A DNA stretch of 53,339 nt from an uncultured Phycisphaerales bacterium (lineage in GTDB: Bacteria > Planctomycetota > Phycisphaerae > WQYP01): the NCBI GenBank assembly GCA_903845195.1, contig CAIMWO010000083.1, positions 1-53,339 on the forward strand, given 5' to 3'. Every line of letters begins with the position of its first letter. Positions within the stretch are counted from its first letter, which is position 1. The notes under the pieces were generated by a model. It made no database searches and was not told the DNA's origin. It saw nothing but the letters and a program-made list of their open reading frames with translations. Below are positions 28,556-36,658 of this stretch, one piece after another. The translations under genes were made by a program, and so were the position numbers.

Positions 28556-29728
28556 ATGGCTACACTCATGTACAGAACTGCTGGCGAATCCCACGGCCCC
28601 GCGCTCATCGCGCTCCTCGAAGGCATGCCCCATGGCGTGCCGGTCGATGCCGAACTTATTAACCGCGAACTCCTTCGTCGGCAGGGGGGCTACGGACGCG
28701 GTGGGCGGCAGAAGATCGAGACCGACATCGTCCAATTCCTCGCTGGCATACGCATGGGCAAAACCATTGGCTCACCGATCGCCTTGATGGTGCCCAACAA
28801 AGACAACCGCCTCGATGACCCCGCCGCCACCCCTCCGCTGCATCGCCCGCGGCCGGGCCATGCCGATCTGGCTGGCGCGGTGAAATGGCTCACCACCGAT
28901 TGCCGCGAAGTGCTCGAACGCGCCAGCGCCCGCGAGACCACTGTCCGTGTCGCCGCCGGCGCCCTGGCCAAATGCCTGCTCAAACAGTTCGGCATCGAAA
29001 TCTTCGGCTTCGTTCGTTCGGTAGGGGATGCCACCGGAAAATTTTCCGTGACGCCGGCGAACTGGCGCGAGTTGCTCGTGCTGCGTGACGCCTCGGAAGT
29101 CTACTGCCCCGACCCCGCCGCCGACGCCGCCATGAAAGACTTCATCAACGTCCAAAAGCAAAACAAAGACACTGCCGGCGGCATCTGCGAATGCCACATC
29201 TTCGGCTGCCCCATTGGCATCGGAAGCTGTCTCACCTGGGACGGCCGCCTCGATTCCCGCATTGCCGCCGCCGTCGTCGGCATTCAGGCGTTCAAGGGCG
29301 TTGAGATCGGCATGGGCTTTGACGTCGCGCGCCTGCCCGGCTCGAAAGTGCATGATGAAATCGGATTCGACCCTGCCCAGAAAAACACCCCCTCACTGGG
29401 CTTCGTCCGCAAGACCAACAACGCTGGTGGACTCGAAGGCGGTATGACCAACGGCCAACCCATCGTCGTCAAAGGCGCTATGAAACCGATCAGCACCCTC
29501 GGCAAACCCCTCGCCTCGGTCGACCTGCGTACGAAGGAAAAGAGCGAAGCCGGCTGGGAACGCAGCGACATTTCCGCCATCAGCGCCGCCAGCGTCGTCA
29601 TGGAAAACGTCATCGCCTTCGAAGTCGCCCGCGCCCTGGTCGAAAAATTCGCCGGCGATTCGCTGACGGAAATGCGCAGCAACTACGAGCACTATCTGAA
29701 AGCGGCGGGAAATCTTGGGGAAAGCTGA
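28556..29728 (+). CDS. aroC: Chorismate synthase
   Basis: Last step of the shikimate pathway: converts EPSP to chorismate with reduced FMN. The signature TAGESHGPAL is at the N-terminus, followed by RRQGGYGRGGRQKIETD, the central RASARETTVRVAAGALAK and the C-terminal RSDISAISAASVVMENV. Length 390 aa fits. ATG 28556 or the ATG four codons later could be used; neither has a strong ribosome site because the leader is word-repeat DNA. An upstream in-frame extension through that repeat is rejected. Confidence 0.95.
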   Translation: MATLMYRTAGESHGPALIALLEGMPHGVPVDAELINRELLRRQGGYGRGGRQKIETDIVQFLAGIRMGKTIGSPIALMVPNKDNRLDDPAATPPLHRPRPGHADLAGAVKWLTTDCREVLERASARETTVRVAAGALAKCLLKQFGIEIFGFVRSVGDATGKFSVTPANWRELLVLRDASEVYCPDPAADAAMKDFINVQKQNKDTAGGICECHIFGCPIGIGSCLTWDGRLDSRIAAAVVGIQAFKGVEIGMGFDVARLPGSKVHDEIGFDPAQKNTPSLGFVRKTNNAGGLEGGMTNGQPIVVKGAMKPISTLGKPLASVDLRTKEKSEAGWERSDISAISAASVVMENVIAFEVARALVEKFAGDSLTEMRSNYEHYLKAAGNLGES

Positions 29729-29732
29729 TGCT

Positions 29733-30182
29733 ATGGAAGCGCAGGTCAGGCACGCCGTTGAACGCGACTTGGAGGACCTGCTTTCCCTGTATAAGCATTT
29801 GAATCGCGATGACCCATCGCTTGAGTTGACGCCGCCATTGATCGATCAATGGCGCTCGATACTCGCCAATCCCATGATCCATTATTTTGTAGTAGAAATG
29901 GCGGGGCAGCTCGTCTCCAGTTGCACGATTACGATTATTCCGAACCTAACGCGGCAGGCGCGGCCGTACGGTGTTATCGAGAATGTTGTGACTCATCAGG
30001 ACTATCGCGGGCGCGGGCTCGGCACGCGCGTCCTCGAAGCAGCTCTTCGTTCGGCGTGGCAACAAGGCTGCTATAAGGTGATGCTGATGACGGGATCGAA
30101 ACGGGAGGAGACGCTTCGTTTCTACGAGCGTGCGGGATTCAAACGCGGGGAGAAAACCGCGTTCCTGGCGAGACCCTCCTGA
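29733..30182 (+). CDS. GNAT-family N-acetyltransferase (149 aa)
   Basis: Acetyl-CoA-dependent acyltransferase of unknown substrate. Motif A is clear: ENVVTHQDYRGRGLGTRVLE, with the pyrophosphate-binding RGRGLG. Motif B follows as KVMLMTGSKREETLRFYERAGFKRG. ATG 29733 has GGGGAAA upstream; a TTG six codons earlier would overlap aroC by 14 nt and is less likely. It follows aroC by 4 nt and is probably co-transcribed with it; its stop is 2 nt from that of the convergent hemQ-like gene. Confidence 0.85.
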   Translation: MEAQVRHAVERDLEDLLSLYKHLNRDDPSLELTPPLIDQWRSILANPMIHYFVVEMAGQLVSSCTITIIPNLTRQARPYGVIENVVTHQDYRGRGLGTRVLEAALRSAWQQGCYKVMLMTGSKREETLRFYERAGFKRGEKTAFLARPS

Positions 30183-30184
30183 AC

Positions 30185-30991
30185 TCATACCGCCGCTAGC
30201 TGCTTTACGAGTTCCCGCACCGGCGTCTGCACGGCAGTGAAGATCGGCGTATCGCGCTCCGTGTAGCGTGATCCCTCCGATTCTCGCAGTTCCTGCACCA
30301 GGTCCAGAAAATCCCCCGGCTCCTCGGTCTCAAATGCCACCACAAATTCCTGATCGTCCAAGCCAAACGAATAGGTCGTATTCAGCCGCACCGACTGATA
30401 CTTGTTCCCGATTTCGATATGCTCATCCATGATCCCCTGCCGCGCATGTTTGCTCAGCAGATACCATTCCCGTTTCTTCACAAACGGATACACAAACACG
30501 TATTTGTGCTTGCCGGGCTTGATCACCGTCCGCGATTCATCGTGCGACGGGTCCAACTTGTCGATGTACGTCGACCGTTTCGTCTGCGCCAGATACGAAT
30601 AGGGCGTCGTCAGATACCCCGCCAGCGGCAACCGGTTGATCGCCGCCTGAAAATTCTGAATGTCATCGAGATTGAACGCGATGCGCCAGAACAGGAAATC
30701 CGTATCCGGCCGGGTCCCCACCGTGGAATAGGTCAGCAGGATCATCTTCTGCCGGTCATTCGCCTCGACCAGAGCGGCAAATTCCTGCAGCATCGCGCTC
30801 TGCTGGTCGGCAGGCAGCCGGCGAAATTCCGGCATCAGTTTGTAGAACACAAAAGACACAAATTGCCGGCGAATCGGCGGTGTCGCGGCACGCTGAGGCT
30901 GCCCGGCGGTGGCCGGCCGGCCTGTGGCTCCCGCGGCCATCGGCGGTAGGGGGGCTGAAGAGGTCGGCGGGATTTTCGCAGTTTCGGACAT
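30185..30991 (-). CDS. Chlorite dismutase-like / HemQ family protein (268 aa)
   Basis: Likely coproheme decarboxylase (HemQ), last step of the coproporphyrin-dependent haem pathway. Residues 1-40 are a Pro/Ala/Thr-rich extension. The family core follows: FVSFVFYKLMPEFRRLP, FLFWRIAFNLDDIQNF, the VYPFVKKREWYLL segment whose Tyr168 matches the reactive Tyr of HemQ, and MDEHIEIGNKY with His191 as the proximal haem ligand. The chlorite-dismutase distal Arg is not evident, which favours HemQ over true chlorite dismutase. ATG 30991 has GGAG eight bases upstream. Length beyond 250 aa comes from the disordered N-terminus. Confidence 0.85.
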   Translation of the reverse strand: MSETAKIPPTSSAPLPPMAAGATGRPATAGQPQRAATPPIRRQFVSFVFYKLMPEFRRLPADQQSAMLQEFAALVEANDRQKMILLTYSTVGTRPDTDFLFWRIAFNLDDIQNFQAAINRLPLAGYLTTPYSYLAQTKRSTYIDKLDPSHDESRTVIKPGKHKYVFVYPFVKKREWYLLSKHARQGIMDEHIEIGNKYQSVRLNTTYSFGLDDQEFVVAFETEEPGDFLDLVQELRESEGSRYTERDTPIFTAVQTPVRELVKQLAAV

Positions 30992-31147
30992 AACCATGCT
31001 CCACTTTTTCTGTGAATATTGAAAAGATCATTTTCGCAGGCCAAGACGCTAATGTAAAATCCTCCCGCTCGCCTCACAGTTCAGCAATGAAATGAAACCC
31101 GTCTTGCCGATAAGAAGAATCTGAACCTTTCCGTTCTAAGGAGCCTG

Positions 31148-32080
31148 ATGATGTGGGATTCCGCAAAGAAATGCGTTTTCGTTCTGGCGTTCTTCGGTCT
31201 GGCCTGCCTCACCGGCTGCAACGGCGCCCGTGACACCGCCTTGCGTATGGGTGAAAGCACCAAACACACGGGCTTCCTCCACAAGACCCTCGTCAATGAA
31301 GGCCGTTCACGCCAGTATGCCGTCTTCATCCCCCATAACTACTCGCCCGACAAAAAATGGCCCGCAATCGTCTTCCTCCACGGCATTGGGGAAGCCGGCA
31401 GCGACGTCTCCGGCCCCCTCCGCGTCGGCCTCGCCCCCTTCGTCGCCGATCGCGCCGACAACTTCCCCTTCATCGTGATCTTCCCCCAGAGCACCGGCGG
31501 CTGGGATCCCAACTCCGATGCCGCCCGCGACGCCATCGCCATCATCGAAAAAACCAAGCAGGAATATTCCGTCGATGCCGACCGTATCTCCCTCACCGGC
31601 CTGTCTACGGGCGGCTACGGCACCTTCGCCATCGGCGCCAAATACTCTTATGAATTCGCCGCGCTTGCCCCCATGTGCCCTTCCGGTGGTGACACCTCGG
31701 ACGGCCCCATCCTAGCCAAGATGAACATCTGGGCCTTCGAGAATGCCGTCGATCCGTTCGTCATGCCCGCTTCCATGGCCAGTACGCTTTCTTCCATCCG
31801 CAGCGCCGGCGGCAATCCGCAGCACACCGTCTACGGCGCCTTCGGCCACGATTGCTGGGAAACCGCCTACGGCGACGGCGCGATCTTTGAATGGCTCCAA
31901 CAGCAACGCCGCGGCGGCACCGCCGGCTCTCCGCCTGCTGGCCCATCGAAAACCTCCGCTTCTCCCGCGAATCCCATCACCCCTGCAAAGGCCTCATCGA
32001 GCGCTGCTCCCGTTCGACCCTTTCCGGCAGCCAAACCTACCTGGTCCAACGACCAGGCCCTTGTGCCGTCGGTGTATTGA
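31148..32080 (+). CDS. Lipoprotein alpha/beta-hydrolase, esterase/PHB-depolymerase-like (310 aa)
   Basis: A type II signal peptide ends in LTGC (Cys24), so the enzyme is membrane-anchored outside the cytoplasm. The fold is an alpha/beta hydrolase with oxyanion segment FLHGIGEAGSD, nucleophile elbow GLSTGG (Ser153), probable acid Asp202 and His234 in GHDCW. It resembles feruloyl/acetylxylan esterase and PHB depolymerase-type predicted peptidases. The C-terminal 55 residues are Pro/Ala/Ser-rich and disordered. AAGGAG is just upstream of the ATG. It ends 25 nt from the convergent nucleotidyltransferase gene. Confidence 0.83.
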   Translation: MMWDSAKKCVFVLAFFGLACLTGCNGARDTALRMGESTKHTGFLHKTLVNEGRSRQYAVFIPHNYSPDKKWPAIVFLHGIGEAGSDVSGPLRVGLAPFVADRADNFPFIVIFPQSTGGWDPNSDAARDAIAIIEKTKQEYSVDADRISLTGLSTGGYGTFAIGAKYSYEFAALAPMCPSGGDTSDGPILAKMNIWAFENAVDPFVMPASMASTLSSIRSAGGNPQHTVYGAFGHDCWETAYGDGAIFEWLQQQRRGGTAGSPPAGPSKTSASPANPITPAKASSSAAPVRPFPAAKPTWSNDQALVPSVY

Positions 32081-32105
32081 AGAGTGCTGAGTTCCAGCGG
32101 GGCTG

Positions 32106-33353
32106 TCACGCGCCGGCCATGAGCCGGCGTGCTTCGGTCAGCGCCGCTTCACGCGTCAGTAATTGGTTATCAAGCTGCCAGTCGTAGAGCCGCTCCAGCC
32201 ATGCCTTGAACTGCGGCCCAGGTGACGCCCCCAATTTGATTAAATCATCCCCCGTCACGAACGGTTCCGGCGACACTCCTTCCCCTTGAAGCTGTGCCGT
32301 GAAGGCCTCAAATTCTTCATCCACGCCGCGTTTTTCCGCGGCATACAGTGCCTTCAACTGCGGCCAGCGCCCATCCGCCATCAACCGTTTGACGATCGGA
32401 CGCGTCCACTTGCACCGTTCCAGCAGCACATCGATCTTCTCTGCCAACCACCCGAAATCATCACGCTCCTGATTGCTCATCATGAAATACTGTTGGAATT
32501 GTCCGGCCGCCTCGTGCCACTGCCGGGCCGAAACGCTCCGTCCCGTCCAAAGGTCCCGCTGGATCGCCACCAGGACCATGGTCCGCGTCACCGGGCCTTC
32601 CAGACTCTGAAACCGCGTCCGCACTGCCGATGGAAGCACCGGGGTCGTCTGGTTCCAAAGCTCGGGCGGCCAGATCCAGCCGACCAGGTCCGCCAGCGCC
32701 AACAAGCGCATCCCTTTCACGCGCGACGGATGTTCCAGGATCATCCGTACCTCTTCGCCGATGCGTTCCCGTGAAATCGTCCGAATGCGTTCCGCCAGCG
32801 ACCGCATGGATTGCCAGGTCTCTGGTTCGATGTCGAATTCCAGTTTTGCCGCAAAGCGCACCGCGCGCAGCAAACGAAGATGATCTTCCATGAACCGTTG
32901 CCGTGGGTCGCCGATCGCCCGCAGCAATTTCTTCTTGATGTCATTCCGTCCGTCGACAAAATCATGCAGTTCTTCCGCCACCGGGTCGAAGAACAGCCCG
33001 TTGCACGTGAAGTCACGCCGCTTTGCGTCCTCCTCAGCATTGGTGAAACGCACCGTGTCCGGTCGCCGCCCGTCGGAATATTCTCCCTCCGCACGGAACG
33101 TCGCGACTTCCACCTGTTGCCTGCGCTCCCGCACGATCACCACGCCGAACGCCACCCCCACCTTTTGCGACCGTGGAAAAAGTTTCAGGACCTCTTCCGG
33201 CACTGCGGAAGTGGCCACATCAAAATCCGCCGGTTCGCGCCCCATCAGTCGATCGCGCACGCAGCCGCCTGCGTAATACGCGACGTGCCCCGCCTGCTGG
33301 AGCTTGCGCACAATATCGAGTGCAAGTTGTTCGGATGAATGCGGCTTGGTCAT
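32106..33353 (-). CDS. CCA-adding / poly(A) polymerase family nucleotidyltransferase (415 aa)
   Basis: Class II tRNA nucleotidyltransferase family. Visible: GGCVRDRLMGREPADFDVATSA with the catalytic DxD, VGVAFGVVIV, the RRDFTCNGLFFDP motif, DPRQRFMEDHLRLLRAVRFAAKL, and an all-alpha C-terminal half. CCA addition is likely because the window's tRNA-Leu does not encode CCA, but poly(A) polymerases look alike, so no symbol is given. It is the last gene of the long leftward series starting at moxR, 60 nt after the bPH2 gene. Confidence 0.88.
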   Translation of the reverse strand: MTKPHSSEQLALDIVRKLQQAGHVAYYAGGCVRDRLMGREPADFDVATSAVPEEVLKLFPRSQKVGVAFGVVIVRERRQQVEVATFRAEGEYSDGRRPDTVRFTNAEEDAKRRDFTCNGLFFDPVAEELHDFVDGRNDIKKKLLRAIGDPRQRFMEDHLRLLRAVRFAAKLEFDIEPETWQSMRSLAERIRTISRERIGEEVRMILEHPSRVKGMRLLALADLVGWIWPPELWNQTTPVLPSAVRTRFQSLEGPVTRTMVLVAIQRDLWTGRSVSARQWHEAAGQFQQYFMMSNQERDDFGWLAEKIDVLLERCKWTRPIVKRLMADGRWPQLKALYAAEKRGVDEEFEAFTAQLQGEGVSPEPFVTGDDLIKLGASPGPQFKAWLERLYDWQLDNQLLTREAALTEARRLMAGA

Positions 33354-33413
33354 GAACGGAATTGTAATCCGGATGCCTCGGAAGGCGAACTCATGAATTG
33401 GCGAACCATTGTC

Positions 33414-34259
33414 TTATTGCTTCACGATGATCACGCCGCGCTGCTTCTGCACGATGGGCACCTGGTCCTGCAGATATTTGTAGACCTTGCGCGCCTGCGG
33501 AATCTGGTAGAGCAGCAACTGCGGCGTCGTAGCATCCGTCGTCTTGATCACCACCGTGCCGATGCCCAGCATTCGCTGAACGAGCCCCTGGTGAAGATCG
33601 AGATCCACAATGTGGATCAAATCGCATGTGTCGTTTTCCTTGGCGAAGATGCCCGTCTCCGTTTCAATCCGGTTGGGGCGGATGATGCAGCGTGAATTTT
33701 TCGCCGCGATGTAGAAAAACCATGCGATGAATGCCATGATCACAACTGTTCCGGTAATGCCCAGCGGGGCATACTGCCGCAGTTCGCGAATCATCAATAA
33801 CGTTGCGGAAACTAGGATCACCACCGTGCCGCAGATGATGAATTTCCAGAAGTTCTCCCACTGCGAAACCGCCAGATCGAATACCGGTGGTGTGTCATTG
33901 GGAATTTCCCCGGCATCTGCCGGCGTTCCGGCCCCTGCTGTACCACTTGTTGGAACCATCGACCGGTCCAGATACTCCCCGCAATGCTTGCACTTCTTGG
34001 CGATCTCCAAAATCATCTCGCCGCAGAACGGGCAGCGCTTGGTAGGCTCTGCATTGGATACGGCTGTGACTGTGGCAGGGGGGGTGGCTGGGCTCGAAGG
34101 CGCAACCGCTGTGGCAGCATCCGCCGCCACTGCCGGATCCGCCTGTGCGGTCAGCGGTATCAGCGCCCGATTGCACGACGGACACGTGACATGATGCCCG
34201 AGCTGCTGATCGGTAATGAAAAAACGGTTGCCGCAAACACAGGTGATTTGGTAGCTCAT
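33414..34259 (-). CDS. Zinc-ribbon and bPH2-domain membrane protein (281 aa)
   Basis: Starts at ATG 34259; the longer upstream frame overlaps the NPCBM gene and is rejected. Two Cys clusters are seen: CVCGNRFF...CPSCN at residues 8-30 and CPFCGE...CKHCGEYLD around 78-100, the second a double zinc ribbon. Two membrane helices follow (FIICGTVVILVSATLLMI and GTVVIMAFIAWFFYIA). The C-terminal 85 residues form a bacterial PH-like domain of the YdbS/YdbT type (NRIETETGIFAKENDTCDLIHIVDLDLHQGLVQRMLGIGTV; quoted here as a region about 200-245 with key residues ETG and IGTV). Function in the family is unknown; membrane-stress or fusion-related roles are suggested for relatives. Confidence 0.75.
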   Translation of the reverse strand: MSYQITCVCGNRFFITDQQLGHHVTCPSCNRALIPLTAQADPAVAADAATAVAPSSPATPPATVTAVSNAEPTKRCPFCGEMILEIAKKCKHCGEYLDRSMVPTSGTAGAGTPADAGEIPNDTPPVFDLAVSQWENFWKFIICGTVVILVSATLLMIRELRQYAPLGITGTVVIMAFIAWFFYIAAKNSRCIIRPNRIETETGIFAKENDTCDLIHIVDLDLHQGLVQRMLGIGTVVIKTTDATTPQLLLYQIPQARKVYKYLQDQVPIVQKQRGVIIVKQ

Positions 34260-34318
34260 GTCTCTATTGTCGCAAATCTGCGCCACTTGGGAAGTGGCCA
34301 GCAAAAAATCGGATTCTC

Positions 34319-35566
34319 TCAGGGCCGTATCAACGCGGCATTCACCCAATCCACACGCCCCAGCACGTCCAGCTTTCCCGCCGGCTCGGCGTGTAATTCC
34401 AGCATCTTCCCTTCCTTCAGCGGCAGGTTCAATTCCTCCGAAATCTGCCCTGCCTTCATCCCCTTGGCTTCCCATAGCACCTTGCCATCCAGCACGATCG
34501 ACAGGTTCGCTTCGCCGTACGGTGCTGATGAATCATCCAGCCCCGCCCGCAGCGTCAATGCATCAAATTTTCCTCCGGCCGCTTGAAGGTCGTACGTCAA
34601 GATCGACCGCGTATGCACGCCCAACCCGCGCCCGAAAATGTTCTTGCCGACTTTCAGAGTACCTCCCAGTACATTTTTGTTCACTTGCGTCGGCCACACG
34701 GTACCGAGGTACGAGGTCTGCTGATCGCTTGCCGGATCGATCTCTGTGAGAAACACCACGCGTCCTCCCAGAACCTCCACAGCACTGACTTGGTCGGGCG
34801 TGGTCTTGCGCTCCTGCCCTGCCGGGTCTTTCAACGTGATATCCCCTACGGACCACGAGAACGTCTTGTTCTTGTCGGTCAGCGGCACGGTCAGTGTCGA
34901 GCCGGAAAGAAATGTGAGGCGCGCCGAAAGCGGCGGCACTGCACGCGCCGGCGACACGCCGCCAAAGGCAATACGGTCCACTTTGCTCAACTCAATGTCC
35001 GTCGTGGCCGAATCGTTGGCATTCGTCGTAATCTGCAATTTGTCCGTATTGACGTTGATGAAGAACCCCTCCACCTGGTCGCCGTTCTTCAGGCGAACGA
35101 GGTCTTTGTCCGTTGCCGTCGATGAAAGCGGATTCTTGTTGTCCTTGGATTGCATCGTCGCCAAGTTCTTGAGTGGAATATCGATAGGCCCCAGTTCCGT
35201 GATCTTGAATTGGAGTGACTGCCCGCTGACCCCCACCGGTTCGCCGTCCAGCACGTCGCCGTTGCGTAATACCAGCGTCCAGTTGCCGTTGGCCGGCGCC
35301 TTCGGCCGATCGGAGACCAGCGAAACGATTCGCCGGCTGTCCGTCTTGATCAGTCCGCCATCTTCTGCGGATACCGAGAGACCTTCGCCGGGCGTCCACG
35401 TATTGACGGTCAATTTCGCCTGTGTTTTGAAATCGGAAGTCGTCAACGTCCAGTCTGCCCGAACAATCGAAGTGAAGCTGCAGATCAGCAACGATATGCA
35501 CAGATAGAACGAACGCCGTGAAAACAGTCCTGTTTTACGTCCCAATCTGCGTGCATCTGCGTCCAT
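34319..35566 (-). CDS. Secreted NPCBM-domain-like protein (415 aa)
   Basis: From ATG 35566 (GGAG six bases upstream) the protein begins with MDADARRLGRK and a signal sequence ending near SIVRA (about residue 36). Several beta-rich repeats follow (RNGDVLDGEPVGVSGQSLQF and KNGDQVEGFFINVNTDKLQI look like two copies of one fold). The C-terminal 140 residues (FGRGLGVHTRSILTYDL, then LRAGLDDS, SIVLDGKVLWE) match the NPCBM/NEW2 carbohydrate-associated beta-sandwich. The start region is itself built of GCAGATGGACGCAGATGCAC words, so the first ten residues come from repeat DNA; ATG 35593 is an alternative start. It is 38 nt after the toroid gene. Confidence 0.75.
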   Translation of the reverse strand: MDADARRLGRKTGLFSRRSFYLCISLLICSFTSIVRADWTLTTSDFKTQAKLTVNTWTPGEGLSVSAEDGGLIKTDSRRIVSLVSDRPKAPANGNWTLVLRNGDVLDGEPVGVSGQSLQFKITELGPIDIPLKNLATMQSKDNKNPLSSTATDKDLVRLKNGDQVEGFFINVNTDKLQITTNANDSATTDIELSKVDRIAFGGVSPARAVPPLSARLTFLSGSTLTVPLTDKNKTFSWSVGDITLKDPAGQERKTTPDQVSAVEVLGGRVVFLTEIDPASDQQTSYLGTVWPTQVNKNVLGGTLKVGKNIFGRGLGVHTRSILTYDLQAAGGKFDALTLRAGLDDSSAPYGEANLSIVLDGKVLWEAKGMKAGQISEELNLPLKEGKMLELHAEPAGKLDVLGRVDWVNAALIRP

Positions 35567-35580
35567 CTGCGGCTCCAACT
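35542..35580. repeat. GCAGATGGACGC word repeat forming a gene start
   Basis: Read leftward: GGAGCCGCAGATGGACGC, then AGATGCACGCAGATTGGGACG. The word GCAGATG(G/C)ACGC supplies the Shine-Dalgarno-like GGAG, the ATG and the first codons of the NPCBM gene. Relatives are at 1568-1597 and 52879-52915, which do not encode protein. Confidence 0.7.
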
Positions 35581-35604
35581 TTACGTCGTTCATCGTGCAT
35601 CCAA

Positions 35605-36615
35605 TCATTTCTGCAAGATCGGCAAAAGTCTGTTCGGCACCTGCAGAATAATCAGTGCCATCGCCGTGGCATACTGGTCCGACGCCTCGCCTGACCAGTT
35701 CCCTTCGGATTGCTGGAGGCCGATGATCTGCTTGCGTACCGCGGGCCACCATTTTCCCCAAGCGTCTCCACCGGCCATGAACATTGCCTGCGTACCGTAA
35801 TAGTTGCCGTAAAAACTGTGGCCCGATGAAACATTTTCGCTCTGGCCGGGGAGCTGTTTACTCAGGTACTTGATGCCGTTGTTCACTTCCTGGCCATTGT
35901 ATACCCCGGCGTAATAGAGAATGGCGCAGCCCGCCGCGGAACGCGGAAACGCCGACCCACCGCCCCCCAGCGTGTACATGAATCCGCCGTCGGGGCATTG
36001 CGACTTCTTCACATAATCCAGCGCCATGTCGATCGTCTTTTTGGGCACCTTGATGCCGGCGTTACGTGCCGCACGCAAGGCCATCACTTCGCAGATCGTC
36101 ACCGAGATGTCCGCATCATTCGGCACCGGCTGATAGCGCCATCCGCCTTGCTTGTTCTGCGTCTGCACGATCAACCTCACGGCCAGTTGCAGCTTTTCCT
36201 TCACATCCGCACGCTGCGTCGTGCCATAAGCCTCGGCCAGAAAGAGCGTCGCAAAGCCGTGCCCATACATCTCGCCGGAAGCCATCCCGGATTCCTGCAC
36301 GCTCTTGACCACAAAATCCAGCGCCCGTTCCAGGTTACGTCCGTAGCGGCCTTCCCCTGGCATGTTGCCATCGGCCATCAAGGCCAGTCCCGCCAGCCCC
36401 GTGATTCCCGCATCTCCGTAATTGCCGTCCTCCCCCTGATTCTTGGCCAGCCACGCCAACCCGCGTTGTACGCTCTTCTTCACTTCCGGCGTGATCTCAT
36501 CCTTCAGCGGAAGCGCACCGCCTGTTGTCTCAGTAGTATCCTTCTCCGCCGCGCGCAACGACACCGCCCCCGCCAGCAGCAGAACCGGAATAAGCAAATA
36601 ACGCAGCCGAATCAT
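35605..36615 (-). CDS. Secreted prenyltransferase/squalene-cyclase-like toroid protein, copy 2 (336 aa)
   Basis: A signal peptide (residues 1-22, ending LRAA) precedes an alpha/alpha toroid of terpene-cyclase/prenyltransferase repeats: VQRGLAWLAKNQGEDGNYG, LQLAVRLIVQTQNKQGGWRY, ALDYVKKSQCPDGGFMYT and IGLQQSEGNWSGEASDQYATA. No DxDD or zinc-binding catalytic set is seen, so it is probably a binding scaffold, not an enzyme. It is a tandem paralogue of 36659-37714, with a nearly identical central block. The ATG is 43 nt after the paralogue's stop, and the bases between are a CACGAAG word repeat whose AAGGACCACGA end serves as the ribosome site. Confidence 0.85.
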   Translation of the reverse strand: MIRLRYLLIPVLLLAGAVSLRAAEKDTTETTGGALPLKDEITPEVKKSVQRGLAWLAKNQGEDGNYGDAGITGLAGLALMADGNMPGEGRYGRNLERALDFVVKSVQESGMASGEMYGHGFATLFLAEAYGTTQRADVKEKLQLAVRLIVQTQNKQGGWRYQPVPNDADISVTICEVMALRAARNAGIKVPKKTIDMALDYVKKSQCPDGGFMYTLGGGGSAFPRSAAGCAILYYAGVYNGQEVNNGIKYLSKQLPGQSENVSSGHSFYGNYYGTQAMFMAGGDAWGKWWPAVRKQIIGLQQSEGNWSGEASDQYATAMALIILQVPNRLLPILQK

Positions 36616-36656
36616 TCGTGGTCCTTCGTGCGCTTCGGGTCTTCGTGGTAACGTTG
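36615..36656. repeat. CACGAAG word repeat filling the spacer
   Basis: On the reverse strand: GACAACGTTACCACGAAGAC, then CCGAAGCGCACGAAGGACCACGAATG. It starts immediately after the TGA of one toroid gene and ends on the ATG of the next. It is the same family as 42420-42471, 47436-47475 and the arms at 48428-48471 and 48883-48926. Confidence 0.8.
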
Positions 36657-36658
36657 TC

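Noticed and set aside
30185..30991. A true chlorite dismutase
   Set aside because: The distal Arg typical of chlorite dismutase is not evident while the HemQ-type Tyr in YPF(V)KK is; HemQ fits better.
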